NCBI RefSeq assembly: GCF_001544515.1
Contig: NZ_FCOL02000006.1
Coordinates: 1 to 64,000 of the forward strand
From: Caballeronia terrestris
Lineage (GTDB): Bacteria > Pseudomonadota > Gammaproteobacteria > Burkholderiales > Burkholderiaceae
Direction: 5' to 3'
DNA length: 64,000 bases
Each line of letters begins with the position of its first letter. Position 1 is the stretch's first letter. A program made the position numbers and the translations under genes. Shown here in pieces: positions 26,542-36,997 of this stretch. The notes beneath the pieces are model-generated. The model made no database searches. It had not been told where the DNA came from and saw nothing but the letters and a program-made list of their open reading frames with translations.

Positions 26542-27030
26542 TCAGCGGTAAGGCGCGTCGGCCGCCTTCGATGCCGCGATTTCCGTCTCGTAACGGTCAC
26601 CGACTGCCAGCAGCATGTCCTTCGTGAAATACAGGTCACCGCGCTTTTCGCCGTGATACTCGAGGATGTGCGTCTCGACGATCGAATCGACCGGGCAGCT
26701 TTCTTCGCAGAATCCGCAGAAGATACACTTGGTCAGGTCGATGTCGTAGCGTGTCGTGCGGCGGGTGTTGTCGGCGCGCGTCTCGGATTCGATCGTGATC
26801 GCGAGCGCCGGGCACACCGCTTCGCACAGCTTGCACGCGATGCAGCGCTCTTCGCCGTTCTCGTAGCGGCGCAGCGCGTGCAGGCCGCGAAAGCGCGGGG
26901 AAATCGGCGTCTTCTCCTCCGGGAACTGCACGGTGATCTTGCGCTGGAACGTGTAGCGTCCCGTCAGCGCGAGGCCCTTGAGCAGCTCGGTCAGGAAGAA
27001 GGTCTTAAAAAAATTCTGAATTGCGGTCAT
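26542..27030 (-). CDS. nuoI: NADH-quinone oxidoreductase subunit I
   Basis: A 162-residue peripheral subunit carrying two [4Fe-4S] clusters (N6a and N6b) that pass electrons towards NuoB. Ligands: Cys63, 66, 69 in [12 protein letters not shown] plus Cys112, and Cys102, 105, 108 in [12 protein letters not shown] plus Cys73. The amphipathic N-terminus ([14 protein letters not shown]) docks on the membrane. It follows nuoH by 18 bp. Confidence 0.97.
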   Translation of the reverse strand: MTAIQNFFKTFFLTELLKGLALTGRYTFQRKITVQFPEEKTPISPRFRGLHALRRYENGEERCIACKLCEAVCPALAITIESETRADNTRRTTRYDIDLTKCIFCGFCEESCPVDSIVETHILEYHGEKRGDLYFTKDMLLAVGDRYETEIAASKAADAPYR

Positions 27031-27048
27031 GGTTAGTTCATCCGCCCA

Positions 27049-28113
27049 TTATTTCCAGATGTTCAGCGGCGACATGATCCAGAAGCCGACCACCACCACC
27101 CACACTACCGACACCGGCAAGAACACCTTCCAGCCGAGGCGCATGATCTGGTCGTAGCGGTAGCGCGGAAACGTTGCGCGCGCCCAGATGAACACCGACA
27201 GCAGAAGGAAAACCTTCAGCAAGAACCAGAAGAAGCCGGGAATGAACGACAGGAAGCCGAACGGCGCGTCCCAGCCGCCGAGGAACAGCGTCGTCGCGAT
27301 CGCCGAGATCACGATCATGTTGATGTACTCGGCGAGGAAGAAGAGCGCGAACGCCATGCCAGAGTAGTCGATCATGTGACCCGCGACGATTTCCGACTCG
27401 CCTTCCACCACGTCGAACGGGTGACGGTTCGTTTCCGCGATGCCCGAGATGAAGTACACGACGAACATCGGCAGGAGCGGCAGCCAGTTCCACGACAGGA
27501 AGTTGACGCCGAAGCCGGCGAAGATGCCACGCTGCTGCGACGTCACGATCTCCGACATGTTCAGCGACCCGGCCACCATCAGCACGACGACGAGCGCGAA
27601 GCCCATCGAGATTTCGTACGAGACCATCTGCGCTGCGGCGCGCATCGCGCCGAGGAACGCGTACTTCGAATTCGACGCCCAGCCGGCGAGAATCACGCCG
27701 TACACGCCAACCGACGAAATCGCCATCACGTAGAGCAGGCCCGCGTTGACGTCGCCGAGCACCGCCTTCGCCTGGAACGGAATCACCGCCCACACGGCGA
27801 ACGCCGGGACCACGGTCATGACGGGCGCGATCAGGTAGATCCACTTGCTCGCCTGGCTCGGCTGAATCACTTCCTTCAGCAGGAGCTTCAGCACGTCGGC
27901 AATAGGCTGCAGCAAGCCCATCGGACCGACGCGGTTCGGCCCCAGACGCACGTGCATCCAGCCGATGAGCTTGCGTTCCCAAAGGATCAGGTACGCCACG
28001 CACAGCAGGATGACGACGGAGACCACCAGGATGCGGACCAGCGCCCACACCGTCGGCCATGCGACGCCGAGAATCTGCGTGCCGCCCGCGTTGATCGTAT
28101 CGAACAAGCCCAT
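27049..28113 (-). CDS. nuoH: NADH-quinone oxidoreductase subunit H
   Basis: A 354-residue ND1 homolog with eight or nine helices, forming the quinone entry site at the membrane/arm junction. Conserved charged segments are [26 protein letters not shown] (starting near 56) and [27 protein letters not shown] (about 226-252). The start codon is adjacent to the nuoG stop (no gap). Confidence 0.97.
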   Translation of the reverse strand: MGLFDTINAGGTQILGVAWPTVWALVRILVVSVVILLCVAYLILWERKLIGWMHVRLGPNRVGPMGLLQPIADVLKLLLKEVIQPSQASKWIYLIAPVMTVVPAFAVWAVIPFQAKAVLGDVNAGLLYVMAISSVGVYGVILAGWASNSKYAFLGAMRAAAQMVSYEISMGFALVVVLMVAGSLNMSEIVTSQQRGIFAGFGVNFLSWNWLPLLPMFVVYFISGIAETNRHPFDVVEGESEIVAGHMIDYSGMAFALFFLAEYINMIVISAIATTLFLGGWDAPFGFLSFIPGFFWFLLKVFLLLSVFIWARATFPRYRYDQIMRLGWKVFLPVSVVWVVVVGFWIMSPLNIWK

Positions 28114-30453
28114 TTACGCCTTCTCCACTACCAGTTCACCGAACAAGCCGCCGAGCGCGGCGCCAGCAGCCGTCCCCGCCGACACGCGGACCACCGTTTC
28201 CGCCAGGTTCGCATCGCGAACCGCCGGCAGGACCACCGAGAGGTTGCCTTGAGCGACGCGTACCGCGTCGCCGTTCTTGAGGCCGAGCTTGTCGAAGAGC
28301 GACGTCGGCAACGCGGCGACGTTCGCATCGCGCGCGGCGGCCGTCAGATGCAGCGATTCCGCGCGGCGCGAAAGCGCGTCGGCGTGGTAGATCGGCACAT
28401 CGGCGAGGCGCTCGAACTTGCCTGCTTGCGTCGTGGTCGTCGCCGTCTTGCGCGCCGGTGCGACGTTCGTCTTGTTCGACAGTTGCGCCGTCAGGTCGCC
28501 CGTGCCGAGCGCGGCATTGCGCACTTCTTCGGCGGTATCGAACTCGAAGCCCGGCAGGCCGAGCACGCTGCCCAGCACGCGCAGGACCTTCCAGCCCGGA
28601 CGCGTCTCGCCGAGCGGTCGCACGATGCCGTTGAACGACTGCGCGGTGCCTTCGGCATTGACGAACGTGCCCGACGTCTCCGAGAACGGCGCGATCGGCA
28701 AGAGCACGTCGGCGTAGTCCGCGCCGTGCTTGAACGCCGACAGCGCGACGACCATCTCCGCCTGCTTCAACGCGGCGAGCGCTTGCGCGGGGTTCGCGGT
28801 ATCGAATTCGGGTTCGACGTTCAGGAGCACGTAGCCCTTGCGGGGCTGCTCGAACACTTCGCGCGCGTTCAGGCCGCCCTCGCCCGGCAATGCATCGACG
28901 AGATGCGCGCCGACCGTGTTTGCTGCTTCCGTCAGGAAGCCGAGCGTTGCGCCGGTGTTGTCGGCGATCCACTGGGCCGCCGCTTGAATCTGCGCGAAAT
29001 CAGGATGTTGGACCGCGCTGTTGCCGAGCAGCACGACGCGCTTTTCGCCCGCCGACAGCGATGCCGCCACGTCCTTCGCCGCCGCCGACACTTCGCGCCC
29101 GGCGAACGCTTCCGGCAACGCGACGCCGCGTCCTTCGGCCACCGCTGCCGCGATGCCCGCGAGCTGTTCGAGCCACGCCGACGGCGCCGCGACCACGCGA
29201 TGCGCGGCCGGAATAAGCGAGTCGTCATTGCTGGCGTGCAGGAACGTCAGTTTCGCGCCGCTCTTCGCGGCCTGACGCAGGCGCGCGGCGAACAGCGGAT
29301 GATCGCGTCGCAGGAACGAGCCGATGACGAACGCGGTATCGATATTCGACAGATCCGCGATCTTCACACCGAGCCACGGCGCACCGACGCCCGCGGGCGC
29401 CGAGAAATCGCTCTGGCGCAGACGGAAATCGATGTTCGGCGTGCCGACGCCTTCAGCCAGTTGCTTCAGCAGATACAGCTCTTCGACCGTGCTGTGCGGC
29501 GTAGCCAGCAACGCGACGGCGTCGGCGCCGTGATCAGCCTTGATGCCCTTGAAACCCTTCGCGACGTATTCCAGCGCCGTCTGCCAGTCCGTCTCGAGCC
29601 ACTTGCCGTCTTGCTTGAGCATCGGCGTCGTGAGACGGTCGGCGCCGTTGAGCGCTTCGTACGAGAAACGGTCCTTGTCCGAAATCCAGCATTCGTTGAT
29701 GGATTCGTTTTCCATCGGCAGGACGCGCATCACGCGGTTGTTCTTCACCTGCACGACGAGGTTCGCGCCGACGGAATCGTGCGGGCTCACCGACTTGCGG
29801 CGCGACAGTTCCCACGTCCGCGCACTGTAGCGGAACGGCTTGCTTGTGAGCGCGCCGACCGGGCACAGGTCGATCATGTTGCCCGACAGCTCGGAATCGA
29901 CCGTCTTGCCGACGAACGACGTGATCTCCGAATGCTCGCCGCGACCCAGCATGCCGAGTTCCATCACGCCGGCGACTTCCTGGCCGAAGCGAACGCAGCG
30001 CGTGCAGTGGATGCAGCGCGTCATTTCTTCCATCGAGATCAGCGGACCGACGTTCTTATGAAACACGACGCGCTTCTCTTCGTTATAACGCGACTGCGAC
30101 TTGCCATAACCGACGGCCAAGTCCTGCAACTGGCATTCGCCGCCCTGATCGCAGATCGGGCAATCGAGCGGGTGGTTGATCAGCAGGAACTCCATCACGG
30201 ACTGCTGCGCCTTCACGGCCTTGTCCGACGTCGTGCGCACGATCATGCCCGCCGACACCGGCGTCGCACAGGCGGGCACGGCCTTCGGCATCTTCTCGAC
30301 TTCGACGAGACACATCCGGCAGTTCGCCGCGATCGACAGCTTCTTGTGATAGCAGAAGTGAGGAATGTACGTATCGACCTTGTGCGCAGCCTGGATCACC
30401 ATGCTGCCCTCAGGCACCTCTACCGTCTTGCCGTCAATTTCTAGTTCAACCAT
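28114..30453 (-). CDS. nuoG: NADH-quinone oxidoreductase subunit G
   Basis: A 779-residue subunit that carries several Fe-S clusters. N-terminal [2Fe-2S] domain: [19 protein letters not shown] (about 33-51) and CATPV; the His-ligated cluster in [12 protein letters not shown] (about 109-120); the C-terminal [4Fe-4S] set in [15 protein letters not shown]. The remainder is a molybdopterin-oxidoreductase-like fold without a molybdenum cofactor. It begins 30 bp after nuoF. Confidence 0.97.
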   Translation of the reverse strand: MVELEIDGKTVEVPEGSMVIQAAHKVDTYIPHFCYHKKLSIAANCRMCLVEVEKMPKAVPACATPVSAGMIVRTTSDKAVKAQQSVMEFLLINHPLDCPICDQGGECQLQDLAVGYGKSQSRYNEEKRVVFHKNVGPLISMEEMTRCIHCTRCVRFGQEVAGVMELGMLGRGEHSEITSFVGKTVDSELSGNMIDLCPVGALTSKPFRYSARTWELSRRKSVSPHDSVGANLVVQVKNNRVMRVLPMENESINECWISDKDRFSYEALNGADRLTTPMLKQDGKWLETDWQTALEYVAKGFKGIKADHGADAVALLATPHSTVEELYLLKQLAEGVGTPNIDFRLRQSDFSAPAGVGAPWLGVKIADLSNIDTAFVIGSFLRRDHPLFAARLRQAAKSGAKLTFLHASNDDSLIPAAHRVVAAPSAWLEQLAGIAAAVAEGRGVALPEAFAGREVSAAAKDVAASLSAGEKRVVLLGNSAVQHPDFAQIQAAAQWIADNTGATLGFLTEAANTVGAHLVDALPGEGGLNAREVFEQPRKGYVLLNVEPEFDTANPAQALAALKQAEMVVALSAFKHGADYADVLLPIAPFSETSGTFVNAEGTAQSFNGIVRPLGETRPGWKVLRVLGSVLGLPGFEFDTAEEVRNAALGTGDLTAQLSNKTNVAPARKTATTTTQAGKFERLADVPIYHADALSRRAESLHLTAAARDANVAALPTSLFDKLGLKNGDAVRVAQGNLSVVLPAVRDANLAETVVRVSAGTAAGAALGGLFGELVVEKA

Positions 30454-30483
30454 GATGGGGAATGGTCCTTAACCTTTTTTCGC

Positions 30484-31806
30484 TCACGCGGTAAGCGCTT
30501 CGGACGTCGCGTGGTGCGCGTGTCCGCCGACGAGACAATGCTTGTGCTCGACGTGATATTCGAATTCGTTCCAGAAATGCTTGAGCATGCCGCGCACCGG
30601 CATCGCGGCCGCGTCGCCGAGGGCGCAAATCGTGCGGCCCATGATGTTTTCGGCCACCGAGTTCAGCAGATCCAGATCTTCCTTGCGGCCAAGACCGTGT
30701 TCGATACGATGCACGACGCGATACAGCCAGCCCGTGCCTTCGCGGCACGGCGTGCACTGACCGCACGATTCCTCGTAGTAGAAGTACGACAGGCGCAAGA
30801 GCGAACGCACCATGCAGCGCGTTTCGTTCATCACGATCACCGCGCCGGAACCAAGCATCGAGCCGGCCTTCGCGATCGAGTCGTAGTCCAGGTCGGTGGC
30901 GAGCATCATGTCGCCCGGCACGACCGGCGCCGACGATCCACCCGGAATCACAGCCTTGATCGACTGGCCGCGCACGCCGCCCGCGAGTTCCATCAGCGTC
31001 GAGAACGGCGTGCCGAGCGGAATCTCGTAATTACCCGGACGATTGACGTCGCCCGAGATCGAGAAGATCTTCGTGCCGCCGTTGTTCGGCTTGCCTAGTT
31101 CGAGGTAATTCTGCGGGCCGATTTCCAGCAGGAAAGGCACGGCAGCAAACGTCTCGGTGTTGTTGATCGTGGTCGGCTTGCCGTACACGCCAAAGCTCGC
31201 CGGGAACGGCGGCTTGAAGCGCGGCTGGCCCTTCTTGCCTTCGAGCGATTCGAGCAATGCCGTTTCTTCGCCGCAGATGTACGCGCCGTAACCATGGTGC
31301 GCGTGAAGCTCGAACGAGAAACCCGAGCCCAGGATGTTCGCGCCGAGATACCCGGCCGCGCGCGCTTCTTCGAGCGCCGCTTCGAACACCTTGTAGGTTT
31401 CCCAGATTTCGCCGTGAATATAGTTGTAGCCGACGGTGATGCCCATCGCATACGCGCCGATCGCCATGCCTTCGATCAGCGAATGCGGATTCCAGCGCAG
31501 GATGTCGCGATCCTTGAACGTGCCCGGCTCGCCTTCGTCCGAATTGCAGACGAGATACTTCTGCCCCGGAAACTGGCGCGGCATGAAGCTCCACTTGAGG
31601 CCGGTCGGGAAGCCCGCACCGCCGCGGCCACGCAAGCCCGACGCCTTCACATCGGCGATCACCTGCTCAGGCGGAATCTTCTCTTCGAGGATACGGCGCA
31701 ACTGCTTGTAGCCGCCGCGCGCGACGTAGTCTTCGAGATGCCAGTTCTCGCCGTTCAGGCCAGCGAGGATCAGCGGTTTGATGTGACGATCGTGGAGAGA
31801 CGTCAT
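30484..31806 (-). CDS. nuoF: NADH-quinone oxidoreductase subunit F
   Basis: A 440-residue NADH-binding subunit with FMN. The NADH/FMN site is [20 protein letters not shown] (starting near 61), then [15 protein letters not shown] (starting near 92). The [4Fe-4S] cluster N3 ligands are in [17 protein letters not shown] plus a later Cys in [11 protein letters not shown]. The start MTSLHDRH overlaps the nuoE stop by 4 bp; the open frame upstream is the nuoE gene read out of phase. Confidence 0.97.
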   Translation of the reverse strand: MTSLHDRHIKPLILAGLNGENWHLEDYVARGGYKQLRRILEEKIPPEQVIADVKASGLRGRGGAGFPTGLKWSFMPRQFPGQKYLVCNSDEGEPGTFKDRDILRWNPHSLIEGMAIGAYAMGITVGYNYIHGEIWETYKVFEAALEEARAAGYLGANILGSGFSFELHAHHGYGAYICGEETALLESLEGKKGQPRFKPPFPASFGVYGKPTTINNTETFAAVPFLLEIGPQNYLELGKPNNGGTKIFSISGDVNRPGNYEIPLGTPFSTLMELAGGVRGQSIKAVIPGGSSAPVVPGDMMLATDLDYDSIAKAGSMLGSGAVIVMNETRCMVRSLLRLSYFYYEESCGQCTPCREGTGWLYRVVHRIEHGLGRKEDLDLLNSVAENIMGRTICALGDAAAMPVRGMLKHFWNEFEYHVEHKHCLVGGHAHHATSEALTA

Positions 31807-32288
31807 TTCGAAAGTTCCTCGATCAACTGGTCGATCTTCTCGCGGCTCATGAAGCTGCACATGCGATGGTTGTTCACCAGCAGGACCGGCGCATCGCCGC
31901 ACGAGCCGAAGCACTCGCCTTCCTTCAAGGTGAACTTGCCATCGGCGGTGGTTTCGCCAAAGTCGATGCCGAGCTTCTGCTTCAGATATTGCGCCGCGCT
32001 GTCCGAGCCGCCGTCCGGGCCAAGCTGACACGGCAGGTTGGTGCACAGCGTGATCTTGTGCGTGCCGACCGGCGACGTCTCGTACATGGTGTAGAACGTC
32101 GCGACTTCCTGCACGGCGACGGCCGGCATGCCGAGATAGTCGGCGACGAACTGCATCAGCTCGGGCGACAGCCAGCCGTGCTCTTCTTGAGCGGTAGCCA
32201 GCGCCGACATCACCGCGGATTGCTTCTGCTCCGCGGGATATTTCGCGATCGCACGATCGATTTCTTTCAGGCCTTCAGCTGAGATCAT
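31803..32288 (-). CDS. nuoE: NADH-quinone oxidoreductase subunit E
   Basis: A 161-residue thioredoxin-like subunit with the [2Fe-2S] cluster N1a. Ligands are Cys82 and Cys87 (CTNLPC) and Cys126 and Cys130 (CFGSC). The start MISAEGLKE at 32288 matches the family; an in-frame ATG seven codons earlier gives an extension not seen in relatives. The 147-bp gap to the upstream nuoD is wide for this operon. Confidence 0.96.
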   Translation of the reverse strand: MISAEGLKEIDRAIAKYPAEQKQSAVMSALATAQEEHGWLSPELMQFVADYLGMPAVAVQEVATFYTMYETSPVGTHKITLCTNLPCQLGPDGGSDSAAQYLKQKLGIDFGETTADGKFTLKEGECFGSCGDAPVLLVNNHRMCSFMSREKIDQLIEELSK

Positions 32289-32435
32289 TTTCAGACACGA
32301 CTCTTTCAATTCCTACCGAACGAAAACCTGCCGCGCCCTTCTTGTTGCGGCAGACCTGGCGTCCTGCTGTTGCTTGTTCGCTCGGTGTCCGCGGCGTTGA
32401 AGTCAGCGCGCGTCTCGCCAAGCGACCGAATTTGA
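32289..32435 (-). other. 147-bp gap between nuoD and nuoE
   Basis: No coding frame is supported. On the minus strand CTGCCGC and GCGGCAG (near 32321-32353) can form a 7-bp hairpin just before the nuoE ribosome site. It might be a processing or translational control element. Confidence 0.3.
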
Positions 32436-33689
32436 TCAGCGATCGATCTCGCCGAACACGATGTCCTGCGTCCCGATGATCGTCACGGCATCGGCGATCA
32501 TGTGGCCGCGCGCCATTTCGTCGAGCGACGCGAGGTGCGCGTAACCGGGCGCGCGAATCTTGAGGCGATACGGCTTGTTCGCGCCATCCGAAATCAGGTA
32601 GATGCCGAACTCGCCCTTCGGATGCTCGACCGCGGCGTACGTCTCGCCTTCCGGCACGTGAAAACCTTCCGTGAAGAGCTTGAAGTGGTGAATCAGCTCT
32701 TCCATGTTGGTCTTCATGCCCACGCGCGACGGCGGTGCAATCTTGTGATTGTCGATCATTACCGGACCGGGGTTCTTGCGCAGCCACTCGATACACTGCT
32801 TCGCGATGCGAGTCGATTGACGCATTTCCTCGACACGCACCAGGTAACGGTCATAGCAATCGCCGTTCACGCCAACCGGGATATCGAAATCGAGTTGGTC
32901 ATACACTTCATACGGCTGCTTCTTGCGCAAATCCCACTCGATTCCCGAGCCGCGCAGCATCGCGCCCGTCATGCCGAGCTGCATCGCGCGCTCCGGGCTC
33001 ACCACGCCGATACCGACCAGACGCTGCTTCCAGATGCGGTTGTCGGTCAGAAGCGTCTCATACTCGTCAACGCAATGCGGGAAACGGTTGAAGAAATCAT
33101 CGATGAAGTCGAGCAGCGACCCTTGGCGGGTCTCGTTCATCTTCGAAAGCGCCTTCGCATTGCGAATCTTGGACGCCTTGTATTGCGGCATTGCGTCAGG
33201 CAGGTCGCGATACACGCCGCCCGGACGATAGTACGCCGCGTGCATCCGCGCGCCCGACACGGCTTCGTACACGTCCATCAGGTCTTCGCGCTCGCGGAAC
33301 GCGTACAGGAAGACCGCCATCGCGCCGACGTCGAGCGCGTGCGAGCCGATCCACATGAGGTGGTTCAGCACGCGCGTGATTTCGTCGAACAGCACGCGGA
33401 TGTACTTCGCGCGCACCGGCACGTCGACGCCGAGCAGCTTTTCGATCGCCATCACGTAGCCGTGCTCGTTGACCATCATCGACACGTAGTCGAGACGGTC
33501 CATGTACGGCACCGACTGGATGAACGTCTTCGTTTCGGCGAGCTTCTCGGTCGCGCGATGCAGCAGGCCGATGTGCGGATCGGCGCGCTGGATCACTTCG
33601 CCGTCGAGTTCGAGCACGAGGCGCAGCACGCCGTGCGCTGCCGGATGTTGCGGGCCAAAATTCAGCGTGTAGTTCTTGATCTCTGCCAT
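32436..33689 (-). CDS. nuoD: NADH-quinone oxidoreductase subunit D
   Basis: A 417-residue 49-kDa-type subunit, derived from the hydrogenase large subunit, that forms the quinone-reduction site with Nuo[23 protein letters not shown] (starting near 10) carries the quinone-site His; [14 protein letters not shown] (about 59-72) carries the Tyr. It is separate from nuoC, unlike the fused nuoCD of Escherichia coli, with a 9-bp gap. Confidence 0.97.
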   Translation of the reverse strand: MAEIKNYTLNFGPQHPAAHGVLRLVLELDGEVIQRADPHIGLLHRATEKLAETKTFIQSVPYMDRLDYVSMMVNEHGYVMAIEKLLGVDVPVRAKYIRVLFDEITRVLNHLMWIGSHALDVGAMAVFLYAFREREDLMDVYEAVSGARMHAAYYRPGGVYRDLPDAMPQYKASKIRNAKALSKMNETRQGSLLDFIDDFFNRFPHCVDEYETLLTDNRIWKQRLVGIGVVSPERAMQLGMTGAMLRGSGIEWDLRKKQPYEVYDQLDFDIPVGVNGDCYDRYLVRVEEMRQSTRIAKQCIEWLRKNPGPVMIDNHKIAPPSRVGMKTNMEELIHHFKLFTEGFHVPEGETYAAVEHPKGEFGIYLISDGANKPYRLKIRAPGYAHLASLDEMARGHMIADAVTIIGTQDIVFGEIDR

Positions 33690-33698
33690 GGCGTTCTC

Positions 33699-34301
33699 TT
33701 AGTGTTTCAGACCGCCATAGCGATCTTCGCGGATCACGCGCGGCGTGATTTCGCGCGGCTCGATCGTCACTGGCTGGTAGACCACGCGCTTCTCTTCCGG
33801 GTCGTAGCGCATTTCGACATAGCCCGACACCGGGAAGTCCTTGCGGAACGGATGGCCGATGAAACCGTAGTCGGTGAGAATGCGGCGCAGGTCGGGGTGA
33901 CCTTCGAAGACTATGCCGTAGAGGTCGAACGCTTCGCGCTCGTACCAGTTCGACGACGACCAGACGTCGACCACAGACGGCACGATCGGCACTTCGTCGT
34001 CCGGTGCGAACACGCGCACGCGCAGACGCCAGTTGTTCGAGATCGACAGAAGATGGAGCACGGCGGCGAAACGCGGGCCTTCGTACGCGCCTTCGCCATA
34101 GGTCGAGTAATCGACGCCGCACAGATCGACGAGTTGTTCGAAGCCGAGCTTGCGATCGTCGCGCAGTTGCAGCGCGACGTCGGCGTAGTTGCTCGCCTTG
34201 ACGACGACCGTCAGTTGCCCAAGCGCCTCGGTGATGCTCTGGAGGCGGTCGCCAAACGCCGCCTCGAGGTTCGCTTTAAGGGTCTCGAGTTTGCTTGCCA
34301 T
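33699..34301 (-). CDS. nuoC: NADH-quinone oxidoreductase subunit C
   Basis: A 200-residue 30-kDa-type subunit of the peripheral arm. The signature ERE(A)[33 protein letters not shown] (about 121-157) is intact. It contacts NuoB and NuoD and has no cofactor. It starts 19 bp after nuoB. Confidence 0.97.
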   Translation of the reverse strand: MASKLETLKANLEAAFGDRLQSITEALGQLTVVVKASNYADVALQLRDDRKLGFEQLVDLCGVDYSTYGEGAYEGPRFAAVLHLLSISNNWRLRVRVFAPDDEVPIVPSVVDVWSSSNWYEREAFDLYGIVFEGHPDLRRILTDYGFIGHPFRKDFPVSGYVEMRYDPEEKRVVYQPVTIEPREITPRVIREDRYGGLKH

Positions 34302-34320
34302 AATTGGGGAGGCTCAGGCC

Positions 34321-34800
34321 TTATGTACGAGCGATGGTGTTGGTGCGGCGAATCTTCGCTTGCAACTGGATCACGCCGTACACCAGCGCTTCCGCCGTCG
34401 GCGGACAGCCCGGCACATAGACGTCGACCGGAACGATCCGGTCGCAGCCGCGCACGACGGAATACGAGTAGTGGTAGTAGCCACCGCCGTTCGCACAGGA
34501 ACCCATCGAGATTACCCAGCGAGGCTCGGCCATCTGGTCGTAGACCTTGCGCAGCGCGGGCGCCATCTTGTTGCACAGCGTGCCGGCGACGATCATCACG
34601 TCGGACTGGCGCGGGCTCGGACGGAACACCACGCCAAAACGGTCGAGGTCGTAGCGGGCGGCGCCCGCATGCATCATCTCAACCGCGCAACACGCGAGAC
34701 CGAACGTCATCGGCCAAAGGGAGCCGGTGCGCGTCCAGTTGATCAGTTTGTCAGCCGTAGTGGTGACAAACCCTTCCTTCAAGACCCCTTCGATACTCAT
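34321..34800 (-). CDS. nuoB: NADH-quinone oxidoreductase subunit B
   Basis: A 159-residue subunit that holds cluster N2, the [4Fe-4S] cluster that reduces quinone. Ligands are Cys37 and Cys38 (ACCAVEMM), Cys102 (GSCANGGG) and Cys132 (PGCPPT). The start [10 protein letters not shown] at 34800 gives the family length; 14 extra codons upstream are open but unlikely. Confidence 0.97.
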
Positions 34801-34861
34801 TTGCTTTCCACTCCAGATGAGCAGCCAGCCAAAGCCGCCCATGAATCCGGTGATTTAACTG

Positions 34862-35221
34862 TCATTCCCAGTCGAGACCGCCCTTTCTCCAGATGTAGGC
34901 GAATCCGAGCAAAAATTCGAGCAGAAAAATCATCATGGCCATGAAACCCGGCCAGCCGATGTCGCGCAGGGCGACGCCCCACGGGAACAGGAAAGCCGTT
35001 TCAAGGTCGAAAATAATGAACAGAATGGCGACGAGATAGTAACGCACGTCAAATTTCATACGGGCGTCTTCGAAGGCTTCGAAGCCGCATTCGTACGGTG
35101 CGTTCTTTTCGGTGTCAGGCCTGTTGGGACCGAGGATCTTGCCGATACTGACCAACGCTATGCCTAAACCGGTGCCCACGAGCAGGAACAACAAGACGGG
35201 GTAGTAGGGTGCGAGGTTCAA
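34862..35221 (-). CDS. nuoA: NADH-quinone oxidoreductase subunit A, TTG start
   Basis: A 119-residue ND3 homolog with three helices, including the loop [25 protein letters not shown] with the conserved Cys (about 41-65). The family N-terminus MNLA(A/P)YYP is only reached with TTG (35221-35219) as start codon; GAGGA lies about 7-11 bp upstream of it. An upstream ATG at 35353 would add 44 residues unlike any NuoA. It is the first gene of the nuo operon, about 170 bp after tRNA-Leu. Confidence 0.93.
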   Translation of the reverse strand: MNLAPYYPVLLFLLVGTGLGIALVSIGKILGPNRPDTEKNAPYECGFEAFEDARMKFDVRYYLVAILFIIFDLETAFLFPWGVALRDIGWPGFMAMMIFLLEFLLGFAYIWRKGGLDWE

Positions 35222-35351
35222 GGCTATCCTCAAATCGGTTGGGTCAGTTAATTGATACGTGCGTTTCTTCCGGGACAGACCACCCGGCCAAGAATTTCGC
35301 TTCGGATCGCTCACGAACACAATCGGATCGTAAGCATACTCCAGAAGTGAC

Positions 35352-35385
35352 AATGCCAGCCGAAGCGATGCATGCGGCTGGCATT
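35352..35385 (-). terminator. hairpin between tRNA-Leu and nuoA
   Basis: A perfect 11-bp stem AATGCCAGCCG/CGGCTGGCATT with a 12-nt loop, 10 bp after the tRNA 3' end on the minus strand. No T run follows, so it may be a partial terminator or a processing signal that frees the tRNA from nuo mRNA. Confidence 0.5.
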
Positions 35386-35394
35386 GGATAACTT

Positions 35395-35479
35395 TGGTGC
35401 CGACGGCGAGACTCGAACTCGCACAGCTTTCGCCACTACCCCCTCAAGATAGCGTGTCTACCAATTTCACCACGTCGGC
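35395..35479 (-). tRNA. tRNA-Leu (anticodon GAG)
   Basis: An 85-nt class II tRNA. The acceptor stem GCCGACG/CGTCGGC is perfect, followed by A and an encoded CCA (35397-35395). The anticodon arm reads CTATC-TTGAGGG-GGTAG, with GAG in the loop. The T arm has GTTCGAGTC, and a variable arm is present. It lies between secG and nuoA, and its own promoter is 60-90 bp upstream. Confidence 0.96.
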
Positions 35480-35537
35480 ACTGTCTTGCAATCCGGGAAA
35501 ACAACTTGTTATCGCTGCGAATCGCTTCAAGACTTGA

Positions 35538-35566
35538 ATTATAACTGGGCCCAACAGTTTGTTCAA
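35538..35566 (-). promoter_or_regulatory. promoter of tRNA-Leu
   Basis: On the minus strand TTGAAC (35566-35561) and a perfect TATAAT (35543-35538) are 17 bp apart. Transcription would start near 35531, about 50 bp before the tRNA. Read-through would also feed the nuo operon. Confidence 0.75.
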
Positions 35567-35606
35567 CGCACAAAAAGCGAATTTCGCGAAAAATTTAATT
35601 CGGCAC

Positions 35607-35972
35607 TTATTTGGGCACGTCAGCGCCCGGCGCGGACGAAACGACAGGCGCGGAAGCCGGCGCCGATCCAGCGACAGCCGCCGAAGCAGGTGCCGTAGCC
35701 GCGCCCGCCAGCACACCCGCCGACGCCTGCGGCTTGTAGCTGCCGAGATAGGTAAGCGCCAGCGTCGAGATAAAGAACACGGCAGCGAGAACCGCGGTCG
35801 TGCGCGAAAGGAAGTTCGCCGATCCCGTGGCGCCGAACAGGCTACCCGATGCGCCGCTGCCGAAAGCGGCGCCCATGTCGGCGCCCTTGCCATGCTGCAA
35901 CAGCACCAGGCCGATAACGCCTAACGCCGACATCAACTGGACGACGATGATCAAAGTCTTCAAATACAGCAT
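35607..35972 (-). CDS. secG: preprotein translocase subunit SecG
   Basis: A 121-residue protein. Two membrane helices (about 3-22 and 52-72) flank the conserved loop LLQHGKGADMGAAFGSGASGSLFGATGSANFLSR. The C-terminal 45 residues are an Ala/Pro/Ser-rich tail common in Burkholderia. It assists the SecYE channel in protein export. The gene follows tpiA and precedes tRNA-Leu, the standard order in the group. Confidence 0.96.
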   Translation of the reverse strand: MLYLKTLIIVVQLMSALGVIGLVLLQHGKGADMGAAFGSGASGSLFGATGSANFLSRTTAVLAAVFFISTLALTYLGSYKPQASAGVLAGAATAPASAAVAGSAPASAPVVSSAPGADVPK

Positions 35973-36049
35973 TTCTACTCACCCAAATCTTTAATGTTGA
36001 CGCGACACCGATGCGTCGCGCTTCCTGCCACTGCTTCACGATTACCAGT

Positions 36050-36823
36050 TCAGTTCGACACGTCCTGTGCCGCCTGGCAAATCGCCAGAAAATCCTTCGA
36101 CTTCAACGCCGCGCCGCCAATGAGCCCGCCGTCGATATCCTGCTGCGCGAACAATTCCTGTGCATTGTCCGCCTTGACGCTGCCGCCGTAGAGCAACGGC
36201 ACGTCGGCGACCGATGCGCCCTTCTCCGCAAGCTTCGTCCGCAGGAACGCGTGAACCTGTTGCGCCTCAGCCGAACTCGCGCTCTTGCCCGTGCCGATCG
36301 CCCACACCGGTTCGTACGCGACGACGATCTTCGCCGCCTGCTCTTCCGTCAGCACGAGCAGCACCGCTTCGAGTTGCGTGCCAACAACCTGCTCCGTCAC
36401 ACCGGTGTCACGCTGCTCGAGCGTCTCGCCAACGCACACGATCGGCGTGAGACCCGCTTCCAGCGCGCGACGCGCCTTCACCGCGACGAGATCGGATGAT
36501 TCACGATGATACGCACGCCGCTCCGAATGGCCGACGATCGCATAAGTCGCGCCGAAATCGACGGCCATTTCTGCTGCAACCTCACCGGTGTATGCGCCCT
36601 TCTCATACGCCGATACGTCCTGCACGCCCCAGGCGACAACCGATCCACCCAACAACGCCTGCGATTGCGACAAATACGGACACGGAATGCAAACACCGAC
36701 CCGCACGCCCTTCTGCAAAGCCGACGCACCCGATGCCACCTCGGTCAACAGCGCGCCATTCTCCGCGAGCCGGCCGTGCATTTTCCAGTTTCCGACTACC
36801 AGTTTTGCTCGTTGTTTCGACAT
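36050..36823 (-). CDS. tpiA: triose-phosphate isomerase
   Basis: A 257-residue TIM-barrel enzyme that interconverts dihydroxyacetone phosphate and glyceraldehyde 3-phosphate in glycolysis. Catalytic residues are visible: Lys14 (GNWKMHG), His99 (IVGHSERR) and Glu171 ([15 protein letters not shown]). The phosphate-binding [10 protein letters not shown] is near the C-terminus. A promoter is about 110 bp upstream. secG follows 77 bp downstream. Confidence 0.97.
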   Translation of the reverse strand: MSKQRAKLVVGNWKMHGRLAENGALLTEVASGASALQKGVRVGVCIPCPYLSQSQALLGGSVVAWGVQDVSAYEKGAYTGEVAAEMAVDFGATYAIVGHSERRAYHRESSDLVAVKARRALEAGLTPIVCVGETLEQRDTGVTEQVVGTQLEAVLLVLTEEQAAKIVVAYEPVWAIGTGKSASSAEAQQVHAFLRTKLAEKGASVADVPLLYGGSVKADNAQELFAQQDIDGGLIGGAALKSKDFLAICQAAQDVSN

Positions 36824-36933
36824 GTGTCTCGCCGCCCGGCCGCGCCGTTACGGAGTCTTGGTATGGTTTTCGGTGTGCGCGCCGATTTGTTCGATACCAC
36901 GGCGCGCCGCGCAAATCGTCTGCAAAACGCACG

Positions 36934-36963
36934 ATTTTACTGTGTCGCGGCGAACCCGGTCAA
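36934..36963 (-). promoter_or_regulatory. candidate promoter of tpiA
   Basis: On the minus strand TTGACC (36963-36958) and TAAAAT (36939-36934) are 18 bp apart. The predicted start near 36927 gives tpiA a leader of about 100 nt. Confidence 0.6.
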
Positions 36964-36997
36964 ACCGGCACGATTTTCGCCGCGGGTCCAGCGCGTG

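Noticed and set aside
27376..30444. Plus-strand open frame of 1022 codons
   Set aside because: It is antisense to nuoG and nuoH, which are certain. The translation is dominated by Arg, His and Glu, typical of the antisense of high-GC genes.
34855..34880. CTGTCAT near 34861 as a possible Pho box in front of nuoB
   Set aside because: The second half-site (AGTCGAG) does not match, and the site lies inside the nuoA-nuoB junction.
35222..35353. ATG start for nuoA at 35353
   Set aside because: It adds 44 residues absent from NuoA proteins; the TTG at 35221 gives the exact family length and has a ribosome site.
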